A stretch of DNA of 16,087 bases, taken from positions 1 to 16,087 of the forward strand of contig DVHQ01000132.1 of assembly GCA_018711955.1 (NCBI GenBank), written 5' to 3'. Shown in pieces: positions 7,091 to 13,900 of this stretch (its first letter is position 1; the number at the start of each line of letters is the position of its first letter). The DNA is from Limiplasma merdipullorum (GTDB lineage Bacteria > Bacillota > Clostridia > Christensenellales > Aristaeellaceae). A model generated the notes under the pieces. It saw only the letters and a program-made list of their open reading frames with translations. It did no database searches and was not told the origin of the DNA. The position numbers were made by a program, and so were the translations under genes.

Positions 7091-7125
7091 AAAAAACGTA
7101 AAATCCCGCGCCGGTAAGGCGCGGG
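7091..7125 (-). terminator. Terminator of the wecE-DUF308 transcript
   Basis: An 8-bp all-GC stem pairs 7105-7112 with 7118-7125 around loop GGTAA. On the minus strand it is followed by ATTTTACGTTTTTT (7104-7091). It lies 22 nt after the stop of the DUF308 gene. Confidence 0.88.
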
Positions 7126-7147
7126 TCTGGCGCAGCGACGCCGGAAA

Positions 7148-7729
7148 TTACATGCGGGAATTGTTTTCCATTTGCTTGCGGAATTCCTTGATCCTTTTGT
7201 TCAGCGTCAGAAAAGAGACAAGATCCAGCACGCCCTCCACCAGTAGAGAGGCGCCAACGAACTGAGTGAGTACAGAAGCGATAAACACGGGACGGGTGAT
7301 GGAAAGAGCACCCAGCACAAACGACAGCAGTGCTGCGGCCAGCGCGCACCACCACAGACGATCGCCAATGCGCTTGAGATCAGCCGCCATTTGCACCTTT
7401 CCGAAGCCACCTACCAGCAGCGCCACACCCCACACAAAGGGCAGAATTTCAGCAAGGAAAAGGGGATTGAACAGCAGCAGCACCGCAAAGCATGTAGCCA
7501 CCAGGCCCGCGGCCAGTTGCAGACCCATGACACCATCCAGGATGCTGCCGCGAACATAGGAGACAATGGAGCGCATGCCCACAACGAACAGCAGCACCGC
7601 CAGCGCCACATTAGCAATGCTAAGCGCGAGGTTGGGCAGCAAGAGAAGGAGAAGACCGCATACCAGGTAGAAGAGAATCGCGGTCCAGTAAGAAGAATTA
7701 CGGTTAAAATCACGAGTGAAGATTGTCAT
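7148..7729 (-). CDS. HdeD/DUF308 family integral membrane protein
   Basis: Integral membrane protein of 193 aa with six predicted hydrophobic segments (about 15-33, 36-58, 67-87, 90-110, 125-145 and 147-170) and short polar ends. This is the length and layout of the HdeD/DUF308 family; Escherichia HdeD is an acid-resistance membrane protein, but most members have no known role. The C-terminus is a short basic and polar helix (NKRIKEFRKQ). The ATG has AAAGGAAG (7750-7743) about 13 nt upstream, a rather long spacing. The gene follows wecE by 61 nt on the same strand with no terminator between, so it is probably co-transcribed. An inverted repeat in the gap could be regulatory. The family call rests on length and topology more than on a sharp motif. 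Confidence 0.75.
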   Translation of the reverse strand: MTIFTRDFNRNSSYWTAILFYLVCGLLLLLLPNLALSIANVALAVLLFVVGMRSIVSYVRGSILDGVMGLQLAAGLVATCFAVLLLFNPLFLAEILPFVWGVALLVGGFGKVQMAADLKRIGDRLWWCALAAALLSFVLGALSITRPVFIASVLTQFVGASLLVEGVLDLVSFLTLNKRIKEFRKQMENNSRM

Positions 7730-7757
7730 AATGGTTTAAATGCTTCCTTTCTATGTT

Positions 7758-7779
7758 TTATCCTTTGGAATTTGGATAA
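7758..7779. repeat. Inverted repeat in the wecE-DUF308 gap
   Basis: TTATCC (7758-7763) and GGATAA (7774-7779) are perfect 6-nt arms around 10 nt. This may be an operator or a small hairpin in the intergenic region. A perfect 12-bp palindrome, AAGGCATGCCTT (7781-7792), lies next to it and overlaps the wecE stop codon. Neither has a T tract that would make it a terminator. Confidence 0.5.
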
Positions 7780-7790
7780 CAAGGCATGCC

Positions 7791-8924
7791 TTACTTCTTA
7801 AAGAAGAAAGCAAAGATCGTTTCGATCACCCGGGCGCAGTCCGCTTCGGTAAGCTCATAGAACATGGGCAGCCGGAGCAGGCGCTCGCTCAGGGCGGTGG
7901 TGTAGCGGTCCTCCCCGACGAAGCGGCCATACTTGAGGCCCGCCGTAGCGGAATGCAGCGGGACATAGTGGAATACGGCACAGATATCATGCTCGGCCAG
8001 GAAGGCGATCAGCCTGGAGCGCTCCTCGAGGCTGCGCAGCTTGATATAGTACATATGCGCATTATGCACGCAATCAGCAGGTACCTTCATGCGCTCGATC
8101 AGGCCGCGCTGTTCCAGCGGCGCCAGCCCTGCGTCATACTGCTCCCAGCGGGCCATGCGCGCGGCGGTGATGGACGCGCGCTGTTCCAGCTGCGCAAGCA
8201 GGTAGGCGGCGTTGAGCTCGCTGGGCAGGAAGGAGGAGCCGATGTCCACCCAAGTATATTTATCCACCTGTCCCCGGTAGAAGCGGCTGCGGTCCGTACC
8301 TTTTTCGCGGATAATCTCGGCGCGCTCCACCATGTGCGGGTCGTTGAGAATGACCGCGCCGCCCTCACCCATGGAGTAGTTCTTGGTTTCGTGGAAGCTG
8401 AAGCAGCCCACGTCGCTCATGGAGCCGGCGGGACGGTCCTTGTAAAAGGAACCCACGGCCTGCGCCGCGTCCTCCACCATGGCCAGGCCATGCTCGCGCG
8501 CGATGTCACCCAGCGCGTCCATGTCGCAGCACACGCCCGCGTAGTGCACCGGCACAATAGCGCGCGTATGCGGCGTAATCGCGGCGCGTACACAGAGCGG
8601 GTCCAGATTCATGGTGTCGGGCTGCACATCCACAAAAACGATCTTCGCACCGCGCAGGGCAAAGGCGTTGGCAGTGCTCACAAAGGTAAACGACGGCATG
8701 ATCACCTCATCTCCCGGCTGGATATCCAGCAGGATGGCCGCCATTTCCAGCGCGGAGGTGCCGGAGGTGGTCAAAAGGGCTTTGGGCGCGCCGGTCAGAG
8801 CCTCCAGCGCCTCGTTGCAGCGGGCGGTAAAGGGACCGTCGCCGCAGATTTTGCGGTTTTGAATCACCTGCGTCACATAATCGGAACATTGCGGTACATA
8901 TGGGGGAATATTAAAGGGTAACAA
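7791..8924 (-). CDS. wecE: WecE-type sugar-nucleotide aminotransferase (DegT/DnrJ/EryC1)
   Basis: PLP-dependent aminotransferase of the DegT/DnrJ/EryC1 family, 377 aa, about the length of E. coli WecE (376). WecE converts dTDP-4-keto-6-deoxyglucose to dTDP-4-amino-4,6-dideoxygalactose using glutamate. The likeness runs end to end: PFNIPP near the N-terminus, CGDGPFT (27-33), LLDIQPGDEVIMPS (65-78), VPVHYAG (124-130), EDAAQ (151-155), the PLP lysine K181 in FHETKNY, REKGTDRSRF followed by GQVDKYTW, and HYVPLH near the C-terminus. The TTG start follows GGGGAGG (8939-8933) with 8-nt spacing. It has its own promoter. No dTDP-sugar synthesis or transferase gene is near, so substrate supply must be elsewhere and the exact sugar is inferred from likeness. 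Confidence 0.9.
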   Translation of the reverse strand: MLPFNIPPYVPQCSDYVTQVIQNRKICGDGPFTARCNEALEALTGAPKALLTTSGTSALEMAAILLDIQPGDEVIMPSFTFVSTANAFALRGAKIVFVDVQPDTMNLDPLCVRAAITPHTRAIVPVHYAGVCCDMDALGDIAREHGLAMVEDAAQAVGSFYKDRPAGSMSDVGCFSFHETKNYSMGEGGAVILNDPHMVERAEIIREKGTDRSRFYRGQVDKYTWVDIGSSFLPSELNAAYLLAQLEQRASITAARMARWEQYDAGLAPLEQRGLIERMKVPADCVHNAHMYYIKLRSLEERSRLIAFLAEHDICAVFHYVPLHSATAGLKYGRFVGEDRYTTALSERLLRLPMFYELTEADCARVIETIFAFFFKK

Positions 8925-8962
8925 CGGTTTCGCCTCCCCTGAAAAGTCGGTTCACAGAAATG

Positions 8963-8991
8963 ATTATAACACGCCAATGGCGTTCTGTCAT
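8963..8991 (-). promoter_or_regulatory. Strong sigma-A promoter of wecE
   Basis: On the minus strand: ATGACA (8991-8986), a 17-nt spacer ending in TGT, and TATAAT (8968-8963), thus consensus plus an extended -10. The -35 box overlaps the stop codon of the upstream ATP-grasp gene, so wecE can be expressed apart from that operon. Confidence 0.88.
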
Positions 8992-9857
8992 GGGGCATTT
9001 GCTGCAATATCGCTTAAACCGTCCAAAAACAGCGAAACGATGTCGATATCGCTGGTCTGATACAGCATGCGGCTGCCCACCACGTCCTCCACCTCGTTCA
9101 CCACGGGGCGGCCGCGGTCGTTCATCAGATCCACACCCGCCAGGGTGAGCGGCGCGCCTGCACTTGAAAAGCGGTCGATCACTGCCTGCGCCAGGGCGCG
9201 CTCCTGCGGGGTGAGACCGCGCAGGGCAACGCTGCCGCCGCGTTTGAAATTGCTCACCACGCCCTGCGCCGCCGTGCGCATCACCGCGGCTACGATCCGC
9301 CCGTGCACCACATACACCCGCAAATCCTGTCCGGCTTCGTCCACTACGGCCTGCTGCAGGGCCGGCTGGGGCAGAATGGCGGCAGCGGCCTGATGCCACT
9401 CCCGCTCGTTGCTGACGAGAGCGACGCGATCGCCGCCATGACTGCACGCAGGCTTCAGGATGACGGGAAAGCGGGTACCCGGTGGAGGCGCTGAGGCTGT
9501 GGCGGGTAAAAAGACGGTTTCGGGCATGGGCAGACCGCTGAGAAACTGGTGCGTGACGCGCTTGTCGTTGCAGATGGCGCACACGCGGGCGCCATTGAAC
9601 ACAGGCACGCCCATCCGTTCAAAGTGGAAGCTGATCAGGCTGTCGCGCTGGCGTGAGAGCACCGCTCGCGGACGGGCTGGCACGCCTGCGCGAAGGCAGA
9701 CGGGAGCGCCGGAAGCATCCATGCCCAGCGTCAGCTCCTGTGTGGTCACGGGTACGATGTTCAGACCGCGCACGCGGCCCCGGTCGCGCATCAGGTCCAC
9801 AAACCCCAGGTTCACAGCCAGATCGGCTTCGTCATACAACAGCCACAGTGTGTCCAT
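8988..9857 (-). CDS. ATP-grasp (RimK-type) ligase, second of pair
   Basis: Predicted carboxylate-amine ligase of the ATP-grasp fold, 289 aa, cytosolic. Such enzymes form an acyl phosphate and join it to an amine, as in RimK, LysX or CofE-like reactions. Visible are an N-terminal alpha/beta domain with VFNGARVCAICNDK (86-99), VILKPACSHGG (132-142; K135 and the Gly-rich loop contact ATP), DLRVYV (178-183), R194, SNFKRGG (202-208), AGVDLM (240-245) and VVNEVED (252-258; N254, E255 and E257 bind metal). The C-terminal DVVGSRMLYQTSDIDIV resembles a clostridial subfamily that I have no assigned function for. The ATG follows the stop of the upstream ATP-grasp gene directly (TGAATG). It is last in the amidohydrolase/ATP-grasp operon, and no terminator is seen before wecE. 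Confidence 0.85.
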   Translation of the reverse strand: MDTLWLLYDEADLAVNLGFVDLMRDRGRVRGLNIVPVTTQELTLGMDASGAPVCLRAGVPARPRAVLSRQRDSLISFHFERMGVPVFNGARVCAICNDKRVTHQFLSGLPMPETVFLPATASAPPPGTRFPVILKPACSHGGDRVALVSNEREWHQAAAAILPQPALQQAVVDEAGQDLRVYVVHGRIVAAVMRTAAQGVVSNFKRGGSVALRGLTPQERALAQAVIDRFSSAGAPLTLAGVDLMNDRGRPVVNEVEDVVGSRMLYQTSDIDIVSLFLDGLSDIAANAP

Positions 9858-10733
9858 TCAGCCCTCCAGCCTGCGGGCAATATGCCGCATGATCTCCACC
9901 GCCATGTTGACACCCGTGCACTCCAGCGTGGTTTTGAAATGAGCGTTGGAATTGACCTCGCACAGAAGAGGGCCGTCCCGCCCAAAAAGCACGTCCACCC
10001 CCGCAAAGTCCAGCCCCAGCAGCTCCGTGGCGCGCACGGCCAGTTCCGCTTCCGCGCGGGTGGGGGAATAGGGGGCCATTGCGCCGCCGCGGGTGAGGTT
10101 GCTGCGGAAATCGCCGTCGGTGCTCTGACGCAGCATGCAGGCCACCACCCGTCCGCCTACCACGTTGATGCGCGCGTCCCGGCCATAGCTTTCGTGAATC
10201 AGCTCCTGGAACAAAAGCGGCGTTCCCGCAAGCGACTGCACTTTCTGGCACAGCGCGTCCACGTCGTGAAACAGATACACCTGCTGGCCGAAGGAGCCGA
10301 AGCATTCCTTCAGCACCACGGGAAACCCCAGCGCGCGCGCCGCTTCTGCGGCAAAGCGCACCTGCGGATAGCCCACGTTGGCAAAGGTCTTGGGGGCGAG
10401 GATGGTGCGCGGCATGGGGATACCCGCACGCCTGAGCCTGAGCCAGGTCAGCGCCTTGTCATCGCAGGCAAGGATGGCGCTGGCGCCGTTGAATACGCGC
10501 ATGCCCAGCTGTTCCAGCTGCCAGGCCAGCTGCACGTCCTTGTCCCAGAAGAGCACAAAGTCAAATGCTCCCGACGCAAAGGCGCCCGTGGCCGTCTCGC
10601 AGCAAAGCTCGGCATTGGTGCGCACATCCAGTTCCATGCCCTCGCCGTGCGCGGCGGAAAGCAGCGTATGATAAATATCGTCAAACTTGGTGGTGCGCAG
10701 AAAGGCGTTGACCACCATCAGCCCATGCAGCAC
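9858..10733 (-). CDS. ATP-grasp (RimK-type) ligase, first of pair
   Basis: Predicted ATP-grasp amino-acid ligase of the RimK/LysX/MptN group, 291 aa from the GTG at 10733. Features are an N-terminal domain opening GLMVVNAF, FNGASAILACDDK (81-93), VVLKECFGSFGQQV (139-152; K142 and the Gly-rich ATP loop), DARINVV (186-192), GDFRSNLTRGG (207-217), AGVDVLF (244-250) and LLCEVNSNAHF (256-266; E259 and N261 bind metal). These are the residues expected for an active ligase. GTG is preferred because AAAGGAGG (10751-10744) ends 10 nt upstream; an ATG at 10718 would be 25 nt away, and the open frame upstream to 10820 overlaps the preceding gene. It lies 19 nt after the amidohydrolase-like gene and abuts the next ATP-grasp gene. 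The two ligases are clearly different paralogues, so two different additions or substrates are likely. Confidence 0.86.
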   Translation of the reverse strand: MLHGLMVVNAFLRTTKFDDIYHTLLSAAHGEGMELDVRTNAELCCETATGAFASGAFDFVLFWDKDVQLAWQLEQLGMRVFNGASAILACDDKALTWLRLRRAGIPMPRTILAPKTFANVGYPQVRFAAEAARALGFPVVLKECFGSFGQQVYLFHDVDALCQKVQSLAGTPLLFQELIHESYGRDARINVVGGRVVACMLRQSTDGDFRSNLTRGGAMAPYSPTRAEAELAVRATELLGLDFAGVDVLFGRDGPLLCEVNSNAHFKTTLECTGVNMAVEIMRHIARRLEG

Positions 10734-10752
10734 AGCCTGTTTTCCTCCTTTG

Positions 10753-11403
10753 TTATTTCTGGCGGGCGCATAGCATCGCGCGCAGTCCATCCACGGCCTC
10801 GGCCAGGGCTGCCAGCACATCGCCGAAGCGCTCGCCGGGACTGTCCTCCATTAAAAGCGCGCTGTTGATCTCCAGCTGCATTGCCATCGCCCCCATTCGG
10901 GCCGCCGTGGCGGAAACGGTATGCGCCGCCGCCGCCGAAAAGGGATCGTCCAGCGTGACGGGCGAAAGCCCCCGGTGCATGAACGCGCTACGCACCACGT
11001 CCGGCGCGCCTTCAAAGGCGCGCACATGCCGCCCCCGTCCCGTGCCGATGCACAGGGCCATGGAACGGTCGGGCCTGAGCTGGTGCAGGTCCAGCACGCA
11101 GCGGATGCCTCCCTCCCGGATGAGGCGGCAGACCTCATTCCGGTAGGGACTGCTGGGATCATGATTGGCGTCATCCATCAGGTGACGCGCTTTGTAGATG
11201 CCCGGTACATCATGGCGGCGATTGAGCATAAGACAGAGCATGCCGGTATAACGCTCGGCAGCCTTGAGGCGGCCTGAACGCGTTTGCAGCACCGCATGGG
11301 GTGCGCTTACCAGCACGGGGCCTCGCCCTGCAAGCGTCACGAACGACTGCGGGTGCGTCGCGTCCGAAAAGTAGCGCAGGGCCTCCAGGGCCTCGCCATC
11401 CAT
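10753..11403 (-). CDS. N-formylglutamate amidohydrolase-like protein
   Basis: Protein of 216 aa resembling the N-formylglutamate amidohydrolase (FGase, zinc-peptidase-like) superfamily. Matching elements are LVSAPHAV (31-38; H36 a likely metal ligand), DDANHD (77-82), LDLHQLR (104-110; D105 and H107), ALCIGTGRG (116-124) and QLEINS (177-182). No signal peptide is seen, so it is cytosolic. The ATG follows AAAGGAGG (11418-11411) with 7-nt spacing. It leads the operon with the two ATP-grasp ligases. In known FGases the enzyme frees glutamate from formylglutamate. Here no histidine-degradation genes are near, and linkage to ligases suggests hydrolysis of an amide or protecting group on a ligation substrate or product. 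That role is inference, and the superfamily call is of moderate strength. Confidence 0.7.
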   Translation of the reverse strand: MDGEALEALRYFSDATHPQSFVTLAGRGPVLVSAPHAVLQTRSGRLKAAERYTGMLCLMLNRRHDVPGIYKARHLMDDANHDPSSPYRNEVCRLIREGGIRCVLDLHQLRPDRSMALCIGTGRGRHVRAFEGAPDVVRSAFMHRGLSPVTLDDPFSAAAAHTVSATAARMGAMAMQLEINSALLMEDSPGERFGDVLAALAEAVDGLRAMLCARQK

Positions 11404-11442
11404 GATGCCGCCTCCTTTTTTCTGACAAGATGAAACGCCGTT

Positions 11443-11471
11443 AGTCTAGCATGGGGCAGAGCGGTTGTCAA
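11443..11471 (-). promoter_or_regulatory. Sigma-A promoter of the amidohydrolase/ATP-grasp operon
   Basis: On the minus strand: a perfect TTGACA (11471-11466), a 17-nt spacer, and TAGACT (11448-11443). Transcription would start about 30 nt upstream of the first gene. Confidence 0.88.
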
Positions 11472-11482
11472 TTCCGCCGGAA
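11472..11482. promoter_or_regulatory. Inverted repeat between divergent promoters, candidate operator
   Basis: TTCCG-C-CGGAA is a perfect 11-nt inverted repeat in the 14 nt that separate the -35 box of the ligase operon (ending 11471) from that of the MATE gene (starting 11486). A bound regulator here could control both units. The arms are only 5 nt, so chance is possible. Confidence 0.5.
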
Positions 11483-11485
11483 AGG

Positions 11486-11514
11486 TTGTAAAGCAGTATG
11501 CGGAAGTTTATAAT
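11486..11514 (+). promoter_or_regulatory. Sigma-A promoter of the MATE gene
   Basis: TTGTAA (11486-11491), a 17-nt spacer, and TATAAT (11509-11514). It is divergent from the ligase-operon promoter. Confidence 0.88.
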
Positions 11515-11556
11515 AGTACTGTTATCCATTTCACACTGGATTTATGGAGGCGCGAC

Positions 11557-12924
11557 ATGCAAAGCAAGGAAAATGAACTGGGTACAAGACCGGTTGGCAG
11601 GCTTTTGTTCAGCCTGGCGCTTCCGGCCATCACCGCGCAGGTGGTGAATGTGCTCTACAATATGGTGGACCTTATGTACATCGGCCACATCCCGGTGGTG
11701 GGAGCCACGGCTCTGACCGGCCTGGGCGTGACCCTGCCGGTGATTCTGCTGGTGAGTGCCTTTGCGACACTCGCCAGCATGGGCGGCGCCCCCCGCGCCT
11801 CCATTATGATGGGCAAGGGCCGCAAGGAGGATGCAGAGCGGATTCTGGGCAACTGCACCATGGCCCTCGTGGTGATGGCGGTGCTGTTGACGGCTGTCAT
11901 CCTGATCTTCGGCCGCGAGGCGCTGCTGATCTTCGGCGCCGACCAGGAGACCATCGGCTACGCATGGGACTATCTGGCGATTTACGCGCTGGGTACCATC
12001 GCCGTGCAGGTGGCGCTGGGCCTGAACGCCTTCATCACCGCGCAGGGATTCTCCCGCACCAGCATGCTCACGGTCCTCATCGGCGCGGTACTCAACATCA
12101 TTCTGGACCCGGTTTTTATCTTTGCGCTGAACATGGGCGTGCGGGGCGCGGCACTGGCCACCATCCTGTCACAGGCGGTGTCGGCGGTGTGGGTGGTGCG
12201 CTTCCTGACCGGAAAAAAGACGCACCTGCGCATCCGGGCTTCCTATCTGCGCATTTCCGCCAAGGTCTACCTGCCTTGCGTGGCGCTGGGCCTGTCGCCG
12301 TTCATCATGCAGTTTACCGAAAGCGTGCTGTATGTGTGCTTCAACTCTTCGCTCCTGCGCTACGGCGGCAACCTGGCCGTAGGCGCCATGACGATATTGA
12401 GCAGCGTGATGCAGTTTTCCCTTCTGCCCCTTCAGGGGCTCACGCAGGGGGCGCAGCCCATCGTCAGCTTCAATTACGGCGCAGGCAACAGGGACCGCGT
12501 GCGCGCGTGCTTTCGCATGCTGATCGTGGTGTGCACGGCTTATTCGGTGGCGCTGTGGGCGCTGGCCATGCTGACCCCTCAGCTGTTTGCCGCCATCTTC
12601 ACCTCGGACCCCGCCCTGCGGGATATGACGGTGCATGCCCTGCGCATCTATATGGGCGCCACCGGCCTGTTCGGCATTCAGTTGGGCTGCCAGCAGACCT
12701 TTGTGGCCATGGGTAACGCCAAAACATCCGTGTTTCTGGCGCTTCTGCGCAAGGTGTTTTTGCTGATTCCGCTCATCTTCATCCTGCCCTGCTTTTTGCC
12801 AAACAAGGTGGATGCCGTATTCTTGGCGGAGCCGATTTCGGACTTTATCGCCGTGTGCGTGACGGGGACGATGTTCTACCGCTCTTTTTCCCGCTATTTG
12901 AAGGAAAGCCCGCAAAGCGCCTGA
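11557..12924 (+). CDS. MATE-family multidrug/metabolite exporter
   Basis: Cation-coupled antiporter of the MATE family, 455 aa with about twelve membrane segments in two halves, the usual size. Typical stretches are NELGTRPVGRL at the N-terminus, QVVNVLYNMVDLMYIG in the first membrane segment, QGFSRTSMLTVLIGAVLNI followed by LDPVFIFALNMGVRGAAL at the end of the first half, and GLTQGAQPIVSFNYGAGN (about 294-311) in the second half. It is nearest to the MepA/VmrA-like group of Firmicutes rather than to NorM proper. The ATG follows GGAGG (11546-11550) with 6-nt spacing. It has its own promoter, divergent from the amidohydrolase/ATP-grasp operon, so it might export the product of that pathway. 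This is only a context argument. It ends 7 nt from the convergent glycosylase gene, with no terminator between. Confidence 0.93.
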   Translation: MQSKENELGTRPVGRLLFSLALPAITAQVVNVLYNMVDLMYIGHIPVVGATALTGLGVTLPVILLVSAFATLASMGGAPRASIMMGKGRKEDAERILGNCTMALVVMAVLLTAVILIFGREALLIFGADQETIGYAWDYLAIYALGTIAVQVALGLNAFITAQGFSRTSMLTVLIGAVLNIILDPVFIFALNMGVRGAALATILSQAVSAVWVVRFLTGKKTHLRIRASYLRISAKVYLPCVALGLSPFIMQFTESVLYVCFNSSLLRYGGNLAVGAMTILSSVMQFSLLPLQGLTQGAQPIVSFNYGAGNRDRVRACFRMLIVVCTAYSVALWALAMLTPQLFAAIFTSDPALRDMTVHALRIYMGATGLFGIQLGCQQTFVAMGNAKTSVFLALLRKVFLLIPLIFILPCFLPNKVDAVFLAEPISDFIAVCVTGTMFYRSFSRYLKESPQSA

Positions 12925-12931
12925 CGGAACG

Positions 12932-13423
12932 TTACAGGATCACACGCCATGCCTCCGTAAGACGCTCCAGGCTCCAGGCGGCGTTGGCCGCGCTGGTGGA
13001 GGGAAGCGCCGCGACCGGAAGGCCGCAGGCTGCGTCAAGATAGCGCAGGTAGAGGACATAGGCCCGTTGTCCGTTGCAAAAGACGCGTTTGATTCCACCG
13101 CTCGCAAGCAGCGCGGGCACGTCGTTGGGCACGGCATGGCGGATGCTGGCGTCGCTGCTGCCCACGATGTCGCAGGCGGCCAGCACGTCCCACAGGGCCA
13201 GGCCATGACGGAGCACGAAGGAGCGGCGGCCCGCTGTATCCGGCGGCACGGGCTGGCCATAGAGGCGCTCCAGCACGTGCCAGAAGCGGTTTTGCGGATG
13301 GCCGTAGTAAAATCCGATCTCCCTTGAACGCACGGAGGGAAACGACCCCAGCACCAGCACGCGGCAATGGACGTCCCATACAGGGGCGAAGGGATGGACG
13401 GCATGCTCAGGCGCCAGCCCCAT
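12932..13423 (-). CDS. Hypoxanthine-DNA glycosylase (uracil-DNA glycosylase superfamily, family 6)
   Basis: DNA repair enzyme of 163 aa that should remove deaminated adenine (hypoxanthine, deoxyinosine) from DNA. The motifs of the HDG group within the UDG superfamily are visible: VLVLGSFPSVRS (22-33), FYYGHPQNRFW (38-48; N45 is in the place of the catalytic polar residue), LWDVL (77-81), VFCNG (114-118) and PSTSAAN (141-147). The ATG at 13423 is the only sensible start before GSFPS; its ribosome binding site (AAGGCGGTG, 13440-13432) is weak and a run of eight T lies just before the ATG. The frame stays open upstream to 13837, but that part is the antisense of thioredoxin. The gene is convergent with the MATE gene and divergent from thioredoxin. 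Confidence 0.88.
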   Translation of the reverse strand: MGLAPEHAVHPFAPVWDVHCRVLVLGSFPSVRSREIGFYYGHPQNRFWHVLERLYGQPVPPDTAGRRSFVLRHGLALWDVLAACDIVGSSDASIRHAVPNDVPALLASGGIKRVFCNGQRAYVLYLRYLDAACGLPVAALPSTSAANAAWSLERLTEAWRVIL

Positions 13424-13453
13424 AAAAAAAACACCGCCTTTTTGAAAATAGTG

Positions 13454-13485
13454 GTTTATTCCCCGCCGGGGGCGGGTATGATAAT
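13454..13485 (+). promoter_or_regulatory. Possible promoter of the thioredoxin gene
   Basis: Overlapping -10-like hexamers TATGAT (13477-13482) and GATAAT (13480-13485) lie about 35-40 nt upstream of the thioredoxin ATG. The -35 region (TTTATT near 13455-13460) is poor. The spacer holds a GC-rich inverted repeat, CCCGCC-GGG-GGCGGG (13462-13476), which might be a regulator site. Confidence 0.4.
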
Positions 13486-13519
13486 GACTGGACACATCCA
13501 AGCAAAGGAGGCTTACCCC

Positions 13520-13828
13520 ATGTCCGTGACCAAGTTGAACGCTCAGAGCTTTGACCAGGAGGTTCTTCATAGCAATAAACCCGTGCTGGTGGATTTTTAT
13601 GCCGACTGGTGCGGCCCTTGCAAGATGCTTTCTCCAGTGGTGGAGGAAATCGCGGGAGAAAGCGATGCATACCGTGTGTGCAAGATCAACGTGGACGACG
13701 CGCCCGAGATCGCCGCGCGCTACCGCGTGATGAGCATTCCCACGCTGATTGTTTTTCAGGGCGGCGAAGCGGCTGCCCGTACCGTGGGTGTGCAGAGCAA
13801 GCAGACGATCTTGAACATGCTGAAATAG
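13520..13828 (+). CDS. trxA: Thioredoxin
   Basis: Classical cytosolic thioredoxin of 102 aa, a protein disulfide reductase reduced by thioredoxin reductase. The active site is W30-C31-G32-P33-C34 in DFYADWCGPCK, with buried D25 and the cis-proline P74 in SIPTL, followed by LIVFQGGE. The ATG follows AAAGGAGG (13504-13511) with 8-nt spacing; the open frame upstream to 13367 is not part of the protein. It appears monocistronic, with a strong terminator directly after it. No reductase gene lies in the window. Several thioredoxins per genome are common in this group, so trxA names the type rather than a proven orthologue. Confidence 0.95.
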   Translation: MSVTKLNAQSFDQEVLHSNKPVLVDFYADWCGPCKMLSPVVEEIAGESDAYRVCKINVDDAPEIAARYRVMSIPTLIVFQGGEAAARTVGVQSKQTILNMLK

Positions 13829-13835
13829 TATAACC

Positions 13836-13885
13836 AAAAAACCGCGCGGCTGGAACCCCTTCCGTTCCGTCTGCGCGGTTTTTTT
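13836..13885. terminator. Bidirectional terminator between thioredoxin and abrB
   Basis: Arms CCGCGC (13842-13847) and GCGCGG (13873-13878) pair, extended outward by A-T pairs and inward by GGAAC (13852-13856) with GTTCC (13864-13868). Six A (13836-13841) lie on the left and seven T (13879-13885) on the right, so it can end transcription from both sides, as fits the convergent trx and abrB genes. Confidence 0.92.
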
Positions 13886-13900
13886 GCGTTTGTGCGTGTT

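Noticed and set aside
7740..8921. Open frame of 393 codons antisense to wecE
   Set aside because: The minus-strand product matches WecE end to end, so the plus-strand frame is a mirror.
13424..13837. N-terminal extension of the hypoxanthine-DNA glycosylase across the thioredoxin gene
   Set aside because: It would be antisense to thioredoxin; the family begins just before the GSFPS motif.
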